Shown here in pieces: positions 10,016 to 18,923 of a DNA stretch of 64,000 nucleotides; positions within the stretch are counted from its first letter, which is position 1, and each line of letters begins with the position of its first letter. Source of the stretch: Gibbsiella quercinecans (GTDB lineage Bacteria; Pseudomonadota; Gammaproteobacteria; Enterobacterales; Enterobacteriaceae); contig NZ_CP014136.1 of NCBI RefSeq assembly GCF_002291425.1, positions 4,216,001 through 4,280,000 of the forward strand, in the 5' to 3' direction. Below the pieces are notes generated by a model. That model made no database searches, was not told where the DNA came from, and saw nothing but the letters and a program-made list of their open reading frames with translations. Made by a program: the position numbers and the translations under genes.

Positions 10016-12316
10016 TCAGAAGTGGCTATTGATGCTCATATAGAAGGTGCGCCCCGGTTCGTTGTAGGTGGCCGCGCCTGCACCGGCGATGTTAACCGCG
10101 CCGGTGAGTGGGTTACCCACGTTCTGCGCGTTGCCGGCGCGGAACTGGCGTTTATCGAACAGGTTGTCGATACCTGCGGTAAGGCTGACGTTCTTGTTCA
10201 CCTCATAGGTGGCGCTGGCGCCGACGACCGCATAAGGGCTCACCTCACGGGTTTCAGGCCAGACGGCCGCTTTGCCCTGATAGTTGTACTTCTTCGGTTT
10301 CTGCCGGCCGTACCAGGTCAGGGTCGATTGCAGCGACAATGCCTCGGTTGCCTGCCAGCTTAGCGTCGAGTTGATAGTGAACTTCGGGATCACCGACAGG
10401 TAATCGCCGGTGGTTTTGTTCTCGTTCTCGATCATGTAGGTGGCGTTGTTGCTCCAGGTGACGGTTTCGCTGACCGGCACGTTCAGCGTGCCTTCCAGCC
10501 CTTGCACCACCGCCTTCGGCACGTTCTCCCACTGGTAAACCGCCGTGCCGCTGCTGCTGCTGGCGATGCGGGTGCTGCCGGCTTCGATCTTGTTACGGTA
10601 ATCGTTGCGGAAGTAGGTCACCCCGGCCAGCCAGCCGTTTTGATGGAACTCCAGCCCGATCTCTTTATTAACGCTGGTTTCCGCCTTCAGATCCTTGTTG
10701 CCGAGCAGGTAGCAGCCGGTGCTGACGTCGCTGGTGGCACAGCCCTGGCCTGCGCTATACAACACGTAGTTGGTGTTGTTCTGGAACAGGTTCGGCGCTT
10801 TGTAGGCACGGGCGATACCCATTTTCAGGGTGAAGTTCTCGCCCAGTTCCTGCGACAGGTTCAGCGACGGGCTCCAGTTGTTGCCGGCTTCGGAATGCAG
10901 ATCGTAACGCAGGCCCGGCGTTAGCATGGTGCTGTCGGTTAGCTCGATATTGTCTTCGGCGAACAGCGAGAAGATGTGTGCGGAAGCGTAAGGGTTACGA
11001 TTGGTGCTATCGACCCCATCAATTGCGCCGCCGGTTCTGGTCCCTTCCAGCGCTTGGCCGATAGACGAGCCGTCTTTCATCCGCTGCTGGTTCCACTCGG
11101 TACCCAACGTGGCGGTTTGCGCTACGCCGAGTTCAAACGGCACGCTGATTTCGCTGTGCGCCAGGAAATCGTCCAGCTTGGTGGTGCCGTAGCCTTCATT
11201 AGTGGTGTCGAAAATCCCTTCCGTACCGCCGGCCAGCCCCTCGTTCAGGCGGGTGTTGCGGGTGCGCTCGAAGCGAATATAGTTATTGGTGCTGATGCCG
11301 TTATCCCAGGCGCCGCGGTGGTTCAGGCTGAAGGTTTCGCGGTAGATACGGTTGGTTTCATTACCGTAGTTGCTCTGTACCAGGGCGTTGGTGTTGGTGT
11401 TCTGGGTATCGCCGGCATAGCGGTTGCCCTGGCGGCCATAAGAATACTCAAACTCCAGCGACTGCAGGTGCGCGAAGTCCCAGTGCAGCATCGCATCAAT
11501 GTTTTTGTCGACCACACCTTCGCGCCCGGCGGGAATGCTGCTGCTGTAGGTGCCCACACGTTCGGATTTATGCGATTCGTTAATATCCCAGGCGTCGGCT
11601 TGGGTTTTGCTGTAGCCGCCGAACAGGCGGAAGCTCAGTACGTCGCTCAATGGGCCGGAGAGGCTGAAGTCGGTGCGGCGGGTGGCGCCTTCGTCTTTAT
11701 GCTGCGGCACGTTGTAATAGGCGTTCAACGAGCCATGCAGATCGTTGCCGGGCTTTTTGGTGATGATATTGACCACCCCACCAGCAGCGCCGTTGCCGTA
11801 GCGCGCCGCGGCCGGGCCACGCAACACCTCAATACGTTCGATCATTTCTGGCGGCACCCAGGCGGTATCGCCGCGGGTATCGCGTTCGCCGCGCCACCCC
11901 TGGCGCACCGAATTGCGGCTGGTGGCCGGCATACCGTCGATCAGGATAAGGGTGTTTTCCGGGCCCATACCGCGGATATCAATCTGCCGGTTGTTGCCGC
12001 GCTGGCCGCTGGTGGAGTTGCCCGTCAGGTTAACCCCAGGCATGGTGCGGATCAGCTCATTGATATCGCGTGCCGGCGGGCGTTTTTGGATCTCATCGGC
12101 GGTGATGGTGGAAACGCCCGGCGCCTGCAGGTTTTGGCGGGCGGCGGTAACCACGAGGGTTTCTTCACCCTGGGTCTTTTTTTGCTGTGTGGCCAAAGGG
12201 GTATTTTCCGTTTCGGCCGGATCGCCATTAGTTTGTGCGGCTTGGGTAAAGGCGGGCGCGCCCAACCCTAACCCAATGATTGTGGCTAACGAATAACGAG
12301 ATAATTTGCGGTTCAT
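10016..12316 (-). CDS. fepA: TonB-dependent ferric enterobactin receptor FepA
   Basis: Outer-membrane receptor importing ferric catecholate siderophore with energy from TonB. The start MNRKLSRYSLATIIGL was chosen because it gives a proper signal peptide ending near APAFTQA; the longer reading frame adds 38 residues without signal character. The TonB box region is GEETLVVTAARQ. The plug domain follows (RDINELIRTMPGVNL, then IERIEVLRGPAAARYGNGAAGG), then a beta barrel ending NSHF with the usual terminal Phe. 766 residues. It is divergent from the ybdZ-entF genes; the normally adjacent fes is degraded. Confidence 0.95.
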   Translation of the reverse strand: MNRKLSRYSLATIIGLGLGAPAFTQAAQTNGDPAETENTPLATQQKKTQGEETLVVTAARQNLQAPGVSTITADEIQKRPPARDINELIRTMPGVNLTGNSTSGQRGNNRQIDIRGMGPENTLILIDGMPATSRNSVRQGWRGERDTRGDTAWVPPEMIERIEVLRGPAAARYGNGAAGGVVNIITKKPGNDLHGSLNAYYNVPQHKDEGATRRTDFSLSGPLSDVLSFRLFGGYSKTQADAWDINESHKSERVGTYSSSIPAGREGVVDKNIDAMLHWDFAHLQSLEFEYSYGRQGNRYAGDTQNTNTNALVQSNYGNETNRIYRETFSLNHRGAWDNGISTNNYIRFERTRNTRLNEGLAGGTEGIFDTTNEGYGTTKLDDFLAHSEISVPFELGVAQTATLGTEWNQQRMKDGSSIGQALEGTRTGGAIDGVDSTNRNPYASAHIFSLFAEDNIELTDSTMLTPGLRYDLHSEAGNNWSPSLNLSQELGENFTLKMGIARAYKAPNLFQNNTNYVLYSAGQGCATSDVSTGCYLLGNKDLKAETSVNKEIGLEFHQNGWLAGVTYFRNDYRNKIEAGSTRIASSSSGTAVYQWENVPKAVVQGLEGTLNVPVSETVTWSNNATYMIENENKTTGDYLSVIPKFTINSTLSWQATEALSLQSTLTWYGRQKPKKYNYQGKAAVWPETREVSPYAVVGASATYEVNKNVSLTAGIDNLFDKRQFRAGNAQNVGNPLTGAVNIAGAGAATYNEPGRTFYMSINSHF

Positions 12317-12500
12317 TTTGAATTTCCTACCAACTCGCCATCTCCCGACGACTGTGGCTAAACGCCAGCGGAAGGGGGAGCCGGTTATTTTTATTTTGCC
12401 AGGAACAAAATCCCAAAGGCCGAGACGCAAAACGGCACTCTATTGGGTGTTGGAGGCCGGCCAGAATGCCGGTCTGCTTTACTGAGCCTTTACACACTAT

Positions 12501-12526
12501 TGCAAATGCAAATAACTATCAATAGT
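12501..12526. promoter_or_regulatory. Fur-box-like site between fepA and the entF operon
   Basis: GCAAATGCAAATAACTATCA resembles the degenerate Fur hexamer array (GATAAT-type repeats) found upstream of siderophore receptors. It sits about 185 bases before the fepA start, in the gap that normally serves both fepA and fes. The match is weaker than at the other two promoters of this locus. Confidence 0.5.
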
Positions 12527-12614
12527 ATTTCCGGCTCACCGTTTGTTTCGGCAAGCCCCACGGCCAGGGTGGGCCAACCGTTCACCGGGGCTAATTACAC
12601 AGTGGATAGGCGTT

Positions 12615-12825
12615 TTGAATAGAGCAACACCGTCAGCAAGCAACGCGTTACTGGCCAGCCAACATGCTGGGAATCTACGCTGGTAGATGAAAATCGCCCG
12701 GCAGCGACTGCTTTATTCCCTGTCTTGATAAAGAAACGCTGGTTCATCAGCTTAGCGCGCAGATGGCGGCGCTGTTGCGCAGCGCCGGGCATGCGGTGCA
12801 GTACCGGGTGGTTGAGGGCGGCATG
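12615..12825 (+). pseudogene. fes: Remnants of enterobactin esterase fes
   Basis: Fes normally lies between fepA and ybdZ and hydrolyses ferric enterobactin in the cytoplasm. Here only three short collinear pieces remain. Piece 1 (from TTG at 12615 to a TAG at 12684) ends with SNALLASQHAGNLRW, like the Fes N-terminus. Piece 2, near 12700-12720, reads GSDCFIP, matching the GSYCFIP of E. coli Fes. Piece 3 (12727-12822) reads LSAQMAALLRSAGHAVQYRV followed by VEGG, resembling the stretch just before the conserved GGHD near the Fes C-terminus. About 200 bases stand where roughly 1,200 are expected. The C-terminal piece is the firmest; the first two are suggestive. This resemblance is from memory of the family. 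Confidence 0.6.
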
Positions 12826-12859
12826 TCCTCCCAGGTTTCAGCACGGCAAGGGGAACAAG

Positions 12860-13075
12860 ATGGAAAAACAGAGTCCGTTTGACGATCCGCAGCAGCCCAG
12901 TTTGGTGCTCTGCAACCACGAAGCGCAATACAGCCTGTGGTTCGATGCCAACGCTATCCCAAACGGGTGGACGGTGGCGTTCGGCCCGGCAACGCGTACG
13001 CAATGTGATGAATGGCTGGCGCAGCACTGGCCGGACATCCGGCCGCTATCGTCTGGCCATGCATTGAACAGGTAA
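12860..13075 (+). CDS. ybdZ: MbtH-like protein YbdZ
   Basis: Small chaperone-like partner that activates NRPS adenylation domains, here EntF. 71 residues with the family signature: NHEAQYSLWFDANAIPNGW (residues ~17-35) and the later HWPDIRPLS. The start at 12860 follows AAGGGGAAC; the longer frame upstream has no MbtH character and lies in the fes remnant. entF follows after 20 bp with a GTG start, so the two are cotranscribed. Confidence 0.93.
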   Translation: MEKQSPFDDPQQPSLVLCNHEAQYSLWFDANAIPNGWTVAFGPATRTQCDEWLAQHWPDIRPLSSGHALNR

Positions 13076-13095
13076 ACCAACAACGGGAGATCGTA

Positions 13096-16000
13096 GTGCG
13101 AGAAAACGCTATTTTGCCTGCCGGGCAGGCGGCCGCCGGTGAATTGCCGTTGGTGGCGGCGCAGCCTGGTATTTGGGTAGCCGATCAGCTTTCCCCGCAC
13201 GGCAATGCTTATGCCGTTGCACACTATATTGAATTGCAGGGAGCTGTGGATAAAGAACGCCTGCTGGCGGCGATCGGGCAGGGGCTGAGTGAAGTGGATA
13301 CGCTGCGGTTGCGTTTTAGCGAACGTGACGGTGTGCCGGTACAGATCTATGACCCGGCGCAGGCCTTGATTGAACCAGAGTTTGTCGATCTGGCCGCTTC
13401 ACCTGACGCGCCGGCGGCCGCACGGGCGTTGATGGAGATTGATCTGTCTGGCGATCTGCGCGCCAGTAGCGGCAAACCGCTGTATCGCCATGTGCTGATG
13501 CGGCTTGCCGATGACCGCTGGTATTGGTATCAGCGTTATCACCACATGTTGGTGGATGGCTTTAGCTTCACGGCCATTGCCCGCCGCATTGCGGCGATCT
13601 ACAGCCATTTGTGCCGGGGCGATGCCCTGCCGCCGGCGCCGTTTACTCCCTTTAGCGAGGTGGTTGCGGAGTATCAGGCCTATCAGGTATCGCCGGCCCG
13701 GCAACGCGACGCCGATTTTTGGCTGAAAAAAGCGCGCCAGTTGCCGCCGGCGGCCACCATCAGCCCACAGCCGTTGGCGGGGGCGGTGCCCACGCCGCGT
13801 ATTCACCGTTTGGATTTGCAGTGTGATAAAACGGCGTTCGCCGCGCTGGCCGTGGCCGGCCAGGCGCAGCATCTGACCGCGGCGGATATGGCGGTAGCGT
13901 TGTTGGCCGTGTGGGTATCGCGCCTGAGTGGCCAACCCAGTTTCAGCGCAGGGTTTATTTTCATGCGCCGTACTGGCTCGGCCGCGCTGTGCGCCGCCGG
14001 CCCGGTGATCAACGTATTGCCGATGGCAATGCACCTTGAGCCGCAGGCCTCGCTGGGTGAAGCCGCGGCAAGTATCAGCCGCGAACTGAAAAGCGTGCGC
14101 CGGCACCAGCGCTATGACGCCGAACAGGTGCAGCGCGATCTGGGCCATGTCGGCGACGCTGAGCCGCTGTACGGCACGGTGTTCAATTTTAAAATGTTTG
14201 ATTACCAGCTCGACTTTAACGGCATTGAGGGCGTTACCCACGATCTGGCTTCCGGGCCGGTACGGGATCTGGAAATCGCGCTGTTCATCGGCCAGGACGG
14301 CGCGTTGAAGGTAGAGCTGCTGGCCAGTGCGGACCGTTATTCCCGCCAGGAGCTGGCGGCGCATTTGCAGCGCCTGCCGCTGTTGCTCAGCCAGTTTGCG
14401 GCGCGCCCTGCGTTGCCGATTGGCGAGGCCGATCTGCTGACGGTGCAGGACCATGCGCTGTTGGCGCGGGTTAACGATACCGCCCACCCGCTGCCGGCCG
14501 AAACCCTCAGCAGCCTGCTGGCACAGCAGGCGCAGAAAACCCCGGATGCCCCGGCGTTGGCCGATCCGCTGTTGCAACTCAGCTACCGTGAAGTGCGCGA
14601 ACAAGTGCGCGCGCTGGCGCGCCAACTGGTGGCGCAGGGCGTGCGCCCAGGCGACATCGTGGCGGTGGCGTTGCCGCGTTCGGTCTACCTTTCATTGGCG
14701 CTGATGGCGATTGTGGAAACCGGGGCGGCCTATTTGCCGCTGGATACCGGCTACCCGGATGAACGCCTGAGCATGATGCTGGAAGACGCCAGCCCGCGCC
14801 TGATCGTCACCGATCCGCTGCAGCAGGCGCGGTTTGCCGGCAAAGGCGAGATGCTGATTTATGCCGCGCTGCTGCCGGTTGATCACGCAGCCGGCGTGAC
14901 GATCGCCGGGCCTACGCCGCAGCACGCGGCTTATATTATCTTCACTTCGGGCTCCACCGGGCGGCCGAAGGGGGTATTGGTCGGCCACCAGGCGATCGTC
15001 AACCGCCTGTTGTGGATGCAGCATCAATACACCATCGGCGCCGGCGATGTGGTGCTGCAAAAAACACCGTGCAGTTTTGACGTATCGGTGTGGGAGTTTT
15101 TCTGGCCGCTGATGGTGGGCGCGCAGTTGGTGATGGCGCCGCCGGAGGCCCACCGCGATCCGCACCAGTTGCAAGGCCTGATCGCCAAATACCGCGTCAC
15201 GACCATGCACTTTGTGCCTTCCATGCTGGCGGCTTTTGTCGCCGCGCTGGATTCTGAACAGGCGGTGGGCCACTGCGCCTCGCTGCGGCAGGTATTCTGC
15301 AGCGGCGAAGCCCTGCCGGCGGAGCTGTGCCGCCAATGGCAGAGCCGCACTGCGGTGCCATTGCATAACCTGTATGGCCCGACGGAAGCGGCGGTGGATG
15401 TTTCCTGGTATCCGGCCTATGGCGAATCGCTGGCCCGGGTGACCGGCAGTCACGTGCCGATCGGCCTGCCGGTGTGGAATACCGGCCTGCGTATTTTGGA
15501 CGCGCGCCTACGGCCGGTGCCGCCGGGTGTCGCTGGCGATCTGTATCTGACCGGCGTGCAACTGGCCCAGGGCTATCTTGGCAGGCCGGATCTGACCGCC
15601 AGCCGCTTCGTTGCCGATCCGTATGGCAACGGCGGGCGCATGTACCGCACCGGCGACGTGGCGCGCTGGCTGCCGGGCGGCGAAGTGGAATACCTCGGCC
15701 GCAGTGACGATCAGTTAAAAATCCGCGGCCAACGTATTGAGCTGAGCGATATCGATCATGCGTTGCTGTCGCTGCCGGGCGTGCGCCAGGCGGTGGCGCA
15801 TGCGCTGGTGTTGCAGGGTGCGCCGGCGGGTGCTGCCGGCGATGCCCGCCAACTGGTGGGTTACCTGGTGGCGCAGCCGAATGTGCGGTTGGATCTGGCG
15901 GCGTTGCGGGCGGCGTTGGCTGAGCGTTTGCCGCCGCATATGGTGCCGGTGGCGCTGGTCGAAATGGACGAACTGCCGTTGAGCGCCAACGGCAAGCTGG

Positions 16001-17040
16001 ATCGCAAGGCGTTGCCGCAGCCGCAGCTCCAGGCGCGCAAGGCCGGCCGGCCGCCGGCGCCGGGCCTGGAAACGGCGATCGCCGCCGTGTTCGCACGCTT
16101 GTTGCAGCGTCAACAGGTCTTTGCCGATGATGATTTCTTTGCCCTGGGCGGCCATTCGCTGCTGGCGATGCGCCTGGCGGCGGAACTGCGCCGCGATCTG
16201 GGCAAAGCGGTGGCGGTGGGGCAGGTGATGGTGGCCTCGACGGTGGAGCAACTGGCGCAACTGCTGGCGGAAGATCGTTCGCAGGAAGAGGCCGAGCGTA
16301 GCGGCTTCGACAGCGTGTTGCCGCTGCGGATCACCGATGGGCCGATCCTGTTCTGCCTGCATCCGGCTTCCGGTTTTTCCTGGCAGTTCAGCGTATTGCC
16401 GCGCTATCTTGACCAACACTGGTCGTTGGTCGGCATTCAGTCGCCGCGTCCCGATGGGCCGTTGGCGGCCAGCGAAGATATGGATCAGGTGGTTGAGGCG
16501 CATCTGGCCACCGTGCTGCGGGTGCAGCCGCACGGCCCGTACCATTTTATCGGCTATTCGCTGGGCGGTACGCTGGCGCAGGGGATCGCCGCGCGCCTGC
16601 AGGCGCGAGGGGAGCGGGTGGCGTTCCTGGGGCTGTTGGATACCTACCCGCCGGAAACCCAAAACTGGGACGTTATGCTGGATGACAACGTGTTGAAGGA
16701 AGTGCAGCGCGAACGTGAACAGTTCCTGGCGGTGTCGGAAGGTACGCTCGATCCGGCGTTGGGCGCAGGCCGTGCGGTGATGTTTGACCACATTGAGGCC
16801 AACTATGCGGATTCGGTGCGGCTGCTTTCCCGCACCCGTACCGCCCGTTTCCACGGCACGGCGACGCTGTTTGTGGCCAAACGCACCTTGCAGGAGGGTA
16901 TGGACGTTCAGCAAACCTGGGCGCGCTATGTGGATGCGCTGCAGGTGCACGAACTGGACTGCGCACACGTGGATATTGTGTCGCCGGCGTCGTTTAATGT
17001 GCTGGGGCCGTTATTGAACCGGGTGTTGCGGGCGCTGTAA
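13096..17040 (+). CDS. entF: Enterobactin synthase EntF (NRPS C-A-PCP-TE)
   Basis: Activates serine, condenses it with dihydroxybenzoate and cyclises three units. 1,314 residues from a GTG start preceded by GGGAG; the ATG at 13012 lies inside ybdZ and is rejected. Condensation domain with HHMLVDG near residue 150. Adenylation domain with FTSGSTGRPKG near 615. Specificity-region residues FDVSVW, HFVPS, FCSGEA and TEAAVDVSW agree with the EntF serine pocket. Carrier domain GGHSLLAM near 1017, then thioesterase GYSLGG near 1153 with a late His (DCAHVDIVS). A single serine module fits an enterobactin-type product. Confidence 0.97.
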   Translation: MRENAILPAGQAAAGELPLVAAQPGIWVADQLSPHGNAYAVAHYIELQGAVDKERLLAAIGQGLSEVDTLRLRFSERDGVPVQIYDPAQALIEPEFVDLAASPDAPAAARALMEIDLSGDLRASSGKPLYRHVLMRLADDRWYWYQRYHHMLVDGFSFTAIARRIAAIYSHLCRGDALPPAPFTPFSEVVAEYQAYQVSPARQRDADFWLKKARQLPPAATISPQPLAGAVPTPRIHRLDLQCDKTAFAALAVAGQAQHLTAADMAVALLAVWVSRLSGQPSFSAGFIFMRRTGSAALCAAGPVINVLPMAMHLEPQASLGEAAASISRELKSVRRHQRYDAEQVQRDLGHVGDAEPLYGTVFNFKMFDYQLDFNGIEGVTHDLASGPVRDLEIALFIGQDGALKVELLASADRYSRQELAAHLQRLPLLLSQFAARPALPIGEADLLTVQDHALLARVNDTAHPLPAETLSSLLAQQAQKTPDAPALADPLLQLSYREVREQVRALARQLVAQGVRPGDIVAVALPRSVYLSLALMAIVETGAAYLPLDTGYPDERLSMMLEDASPRLIVTDPLQQARFAGKGEMLIYAALLPVDHAAGVTIAGPTPQHAAYIIFTSGSTGRPKGVLVGHQAIVNRLLWMQHQYTIGAGDVVLQKTPCSFDVSVWEFFWPLMVGAQLVMAPPEAHRDPHQLQGLIAKYRVTTMHFVPSMLAAFVAALDSEQAVGHCASLRQVFCSGEALPAELCRQWQSRTAVPLHNLYGPTEAAVDVSWYPAYGESLARVTGSHVPIGLPVWNTGLRILDARLRPVPPGVAGDLYLTGVQLAQGYLGRPDLTASRFVADPYGNGGRMYRTGDVARWLPGGEVEYLGRSDDQLKIRGQRIELSDIDHALLSLPGVRQAVAHALVLQGAPAGAAGDARQLVGYLVAQPNVRLDLAALRAALAERLPPHMVPVALVEMDELPLSANGKLDRKALPQPQLQARKAGRPPAPGLETAIAAVFARLLQRQQVFADDDFFALGGHSLLAMRLAAELRRDLGKAVAVGQVMVASTVEQLAQLLAEDRSQEEAERSGFDSVLPLRITDGPILFCLHPASGFSWQFSVLPRYLDQHWSLVGIQSPRPDGPLAASEDMDQVVEAHLATVLRVQPHGPYHFIGYSLGGTLAQGIAARLQARGERVAFLGLLDTYPPETQNWDVMLDDNVLKEVQREREQFLAVSEGTLDPALGAGRAVMFDHIEANYADSVRLLSRTRTARFHGTATLFVAKRTLQEGMDVQQTWARYVDALQVHELDCAHVDIVSPASFNVLGPLLNRVLRAL

Positions 17041-17062
17041 GGTGTATCCGGCGCTTAAACAA

Positions 17063-17094
17063 CAACGGGGGCCTTTATGGCCCCCGTTGCTTTA
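17063..17094. terminator. Bidirectional terminator between entF and fepC
   Basis: An 11-bp perfect stem, CAACGGGGGCC/GGCCCCCGTTG, with loop TTTAT. It lies between convergent entF and fepC and can serve both; T tracts are short. Confidence 0.7.
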
Positions 17095-17100
17095 GCGACG

Positions 17101-17901
17101 TTATTTCCCCAGCGGCACCACCAGCGGCGTGTGTGAAACTGGATCGTCAATAATCACGCACGGCAGCCCATAGACCTCTTCAATCAACGCCGGCGTGACG
17201 ATGTCTTTCGGCGCGCCCTCTGCTACCACTTTGCCGCCGCGCATGGCGATCAGGTGCGTGGCGTAGCGGCAGGCATGGTTCAGATCGTGCAGCACCACCA
17301 CCAGAGTGTAGCCTTTGTCGCGATTAAGCTGGCGCATCAGCTCCAGCAGCTCGATCTGGTAAGTAATGTCCAGCCAGGTGGTGGGTTCGTCCAACAGCAG
17401 CAACGGCGTTTGCTGCGCCAGCACCATCGCGATCCACACCCGTTGCCGCTGGCCGCCGGAGAGCGTATCCACCGCCTGTTCCGCCAGTTCGGCCACGCCG
17501 GTGGCGCGCATCGCTTCTTCCACCGCCTGTTGGTCTTCCGGGCGCCAGCGGCTGAACAGCCCCTGGTGCGGGTAACGGCCGCGCGCCACCAGATCAAACA
17601 CCGTGATATCACCCGGTGCGATAGAGGTTTGCGGCAACAGGCCAAGCTGGCGGGCGACTTCTTTGGTGGCGTATTCGCCGATGAGCTTGCCGTTGAGCCA
17701 GACTGCGCCCTGTTGCGGTTGCATCAGGCGGCTCAGGGTGCGCAGCAGCGTGGATTTCCCGCAGGCGTTGGGGCCAATGATCACCGTGAGTTCGCCTTCG
17801 GGAATGGAAACCGACAGGTTTTGCGCCACGATTTTCTTATCGTAGCTCAGCGTCAGGTTTTCGGCGCGCAGCGGCGCGGGCAACAGGGTATCAGCACTCA
17901 T
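17101..17901 (-). CDS. fepC: Ferric enterobactin ABC transporter ATPase FepC
   Basis: ATP-binding subunit powering import through FepDG. 266 residues. Walker A is IGPNACGKSTLL (about residues 41-52), the Q-loop region LGLLPQTSIAPGD, the ABC signature LSGGQRQRVWIAM, Walker B LLLLDEPTTWLD, and the switch histidine in VLHDLNHA. The start ATGA overlaps the fepG stop, so the genes are translationally coupled. Last gene of the fepD-fepG-fepC operon. Confidence 0.95.
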   Translation of the reverse strand: MSADTLLPAPLRAENLTLSYDKKIVAQNLSVSIPEGELTVIIGPNACGKSTLLRTLSRLMQPQQGAVWLNGKLIGEYATKEVARQLGLLPQTSIAPGDITVFDLVARGRYPHQGLFSRWRPEDQQAVEEAMRATGVAELAEQAVDTLSGGQRQRVWIAMVLAQQTPLLLLDEPTTWLDITYQIELLELMRQLNRDKGYTLVVVLHDLNHACRYATHLIAMRGGKVVAEGAPKDIVTPALIEEVYGLPCVIIDDPVSHTPLVVPLGK

Positions 17902-18923
17902 TTTTTTCGTGACTCACGGATTAACAGCCAAATCAGGTAAATGCCGCCCAGGCTTACGGTCAGCACGCCCACCGGCAGTTGGTAAGGCGTAAACAACCGC
18001 TGTGCGGTAACGTCGGCGGCCAGCAGCAACAGGGCGCCGGTGAGCGTCGTCAGCAACAGCACGCAGCGGTTGTTGCACAGGCGGCGGGCGATCTGCGGCG
18101 CGACTAACGCAATAAAAGAAATGGGGCCGGCCACGGCGGTCGCCGCCGCGGTTAATAACACGCCGATCAGCAACAGCAGCATGCGCGCCCGTTCTACCGG
18201 CACGCCCAAGGCACAGGCGGTATCGTCGCCCATTTCCAGCAGGCGCATGCGGCGCGCCAGTATCGATAGTAGCAGGCAGCACAGGGCGATGATCGCCAGC
18301 ACCGGCAGGCTTTTCGCCCAGGTGATGCCGTTGAGCGAGCCGGCGCTCCAGAGCCCGGCGGTCATGGCCGATTCCAGCGACGCGCTGATGATGAGCCAGG
18401 TATTGGCCCCCACCAGCAACGCCCGCACGGCAATCCCGACGATAATCAGCCGAAAAGCCTCCATGCCGTCGCGCCAGGCCAGCAGGTAAATCAGCACGGC
18501 GGTCAGCAGGCCGCCCGCCAGCGCGCCGCCGGTAATGGCAAGCACGTTTTGGTTGAAGAGCACCACGGTGATCAGCACCCCGGTATACGCGCCGGTATTA
18601 AAGCCGATCACGTCCGGGCTGCCGAGCGGGTTACGCAGCAGTGACTGGAATATGGCGCCGCTCAGCCCCAGCGCCGCCCCCAGCACCAGCGCCATGACGA
18701 CGCGCGGCAGCCGCCACTGGTTAACGATCACCAGCAGATTGGCTGGGCCCTCGCCGCGCAGCGCGTCAATCACCTGGCCGGCGCTGAGCGCCAGCGTGCC
18801 GGAGCCGAGCGCATAGACCGCCAGCGCAACACAGGCCAGCGCCAACACCAGCGCGGTCAGCAGGGGCCTGGAGGCGCGCAATGGGCGTTTGGTTATCATC
18901 AGGCGGGCAGCCAGCATCGACAT
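17898..18923 (-). CDS. fepG: Ferric enterobactin permease FepG
   Basis: Inner-membrane FecCD-type permease forming a heterodimer with FepD. 341 residues from the ATG at 18923, which overlaps the fepD stop by one base (TAATG). An ATG two codons later is an alternative. The long frame upstream is antisense-like noise inside fepD. Features: EWRLPR-type motif NQWRLPRVVMALVLGAALG, FQSLLRNPLGSPDVIGFNTG, and the C-terminal QLPVGVLTVSLGGIYLIWLL, which matches E. coli FepG closely. Confidence 0.95.
   Translation of the reverse strand: MSMLAARLMITKRPLRASRPLLTALVLALACVALAVYALGSGTLALSAGQVIDALRGEGPANLLVIVNQWRLPRVVMALVLGAALGLSGAIFQSLLRNPLGSPDVIGFNTGAYTGVLITVVLFNQNVLAITGGALAGGLLTAVLIYLLAWRDGMEAFRLIIVGIAVRALLVGANTWLIISASLESAMTAGLWSAGSLNGITWAKSLPVLAIIALCCLLLSILARRMRLLEMGDDTACALGVPVERARMLLLLIGVLLTAAATAVAGPISFIALVAPQIARRLCNNRCVLLLTTLTGALLLLAADVTAQRLFTPYQLPVGVLTVSLGGIYLIWLLIRESRKK

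Noticed and set aside
13012-13095. Upstream ATG for entF
   Set aside because: It lies inside ybdZ, adds residues unlike EntF, and the GTG at 13096 has a good ribosome site.
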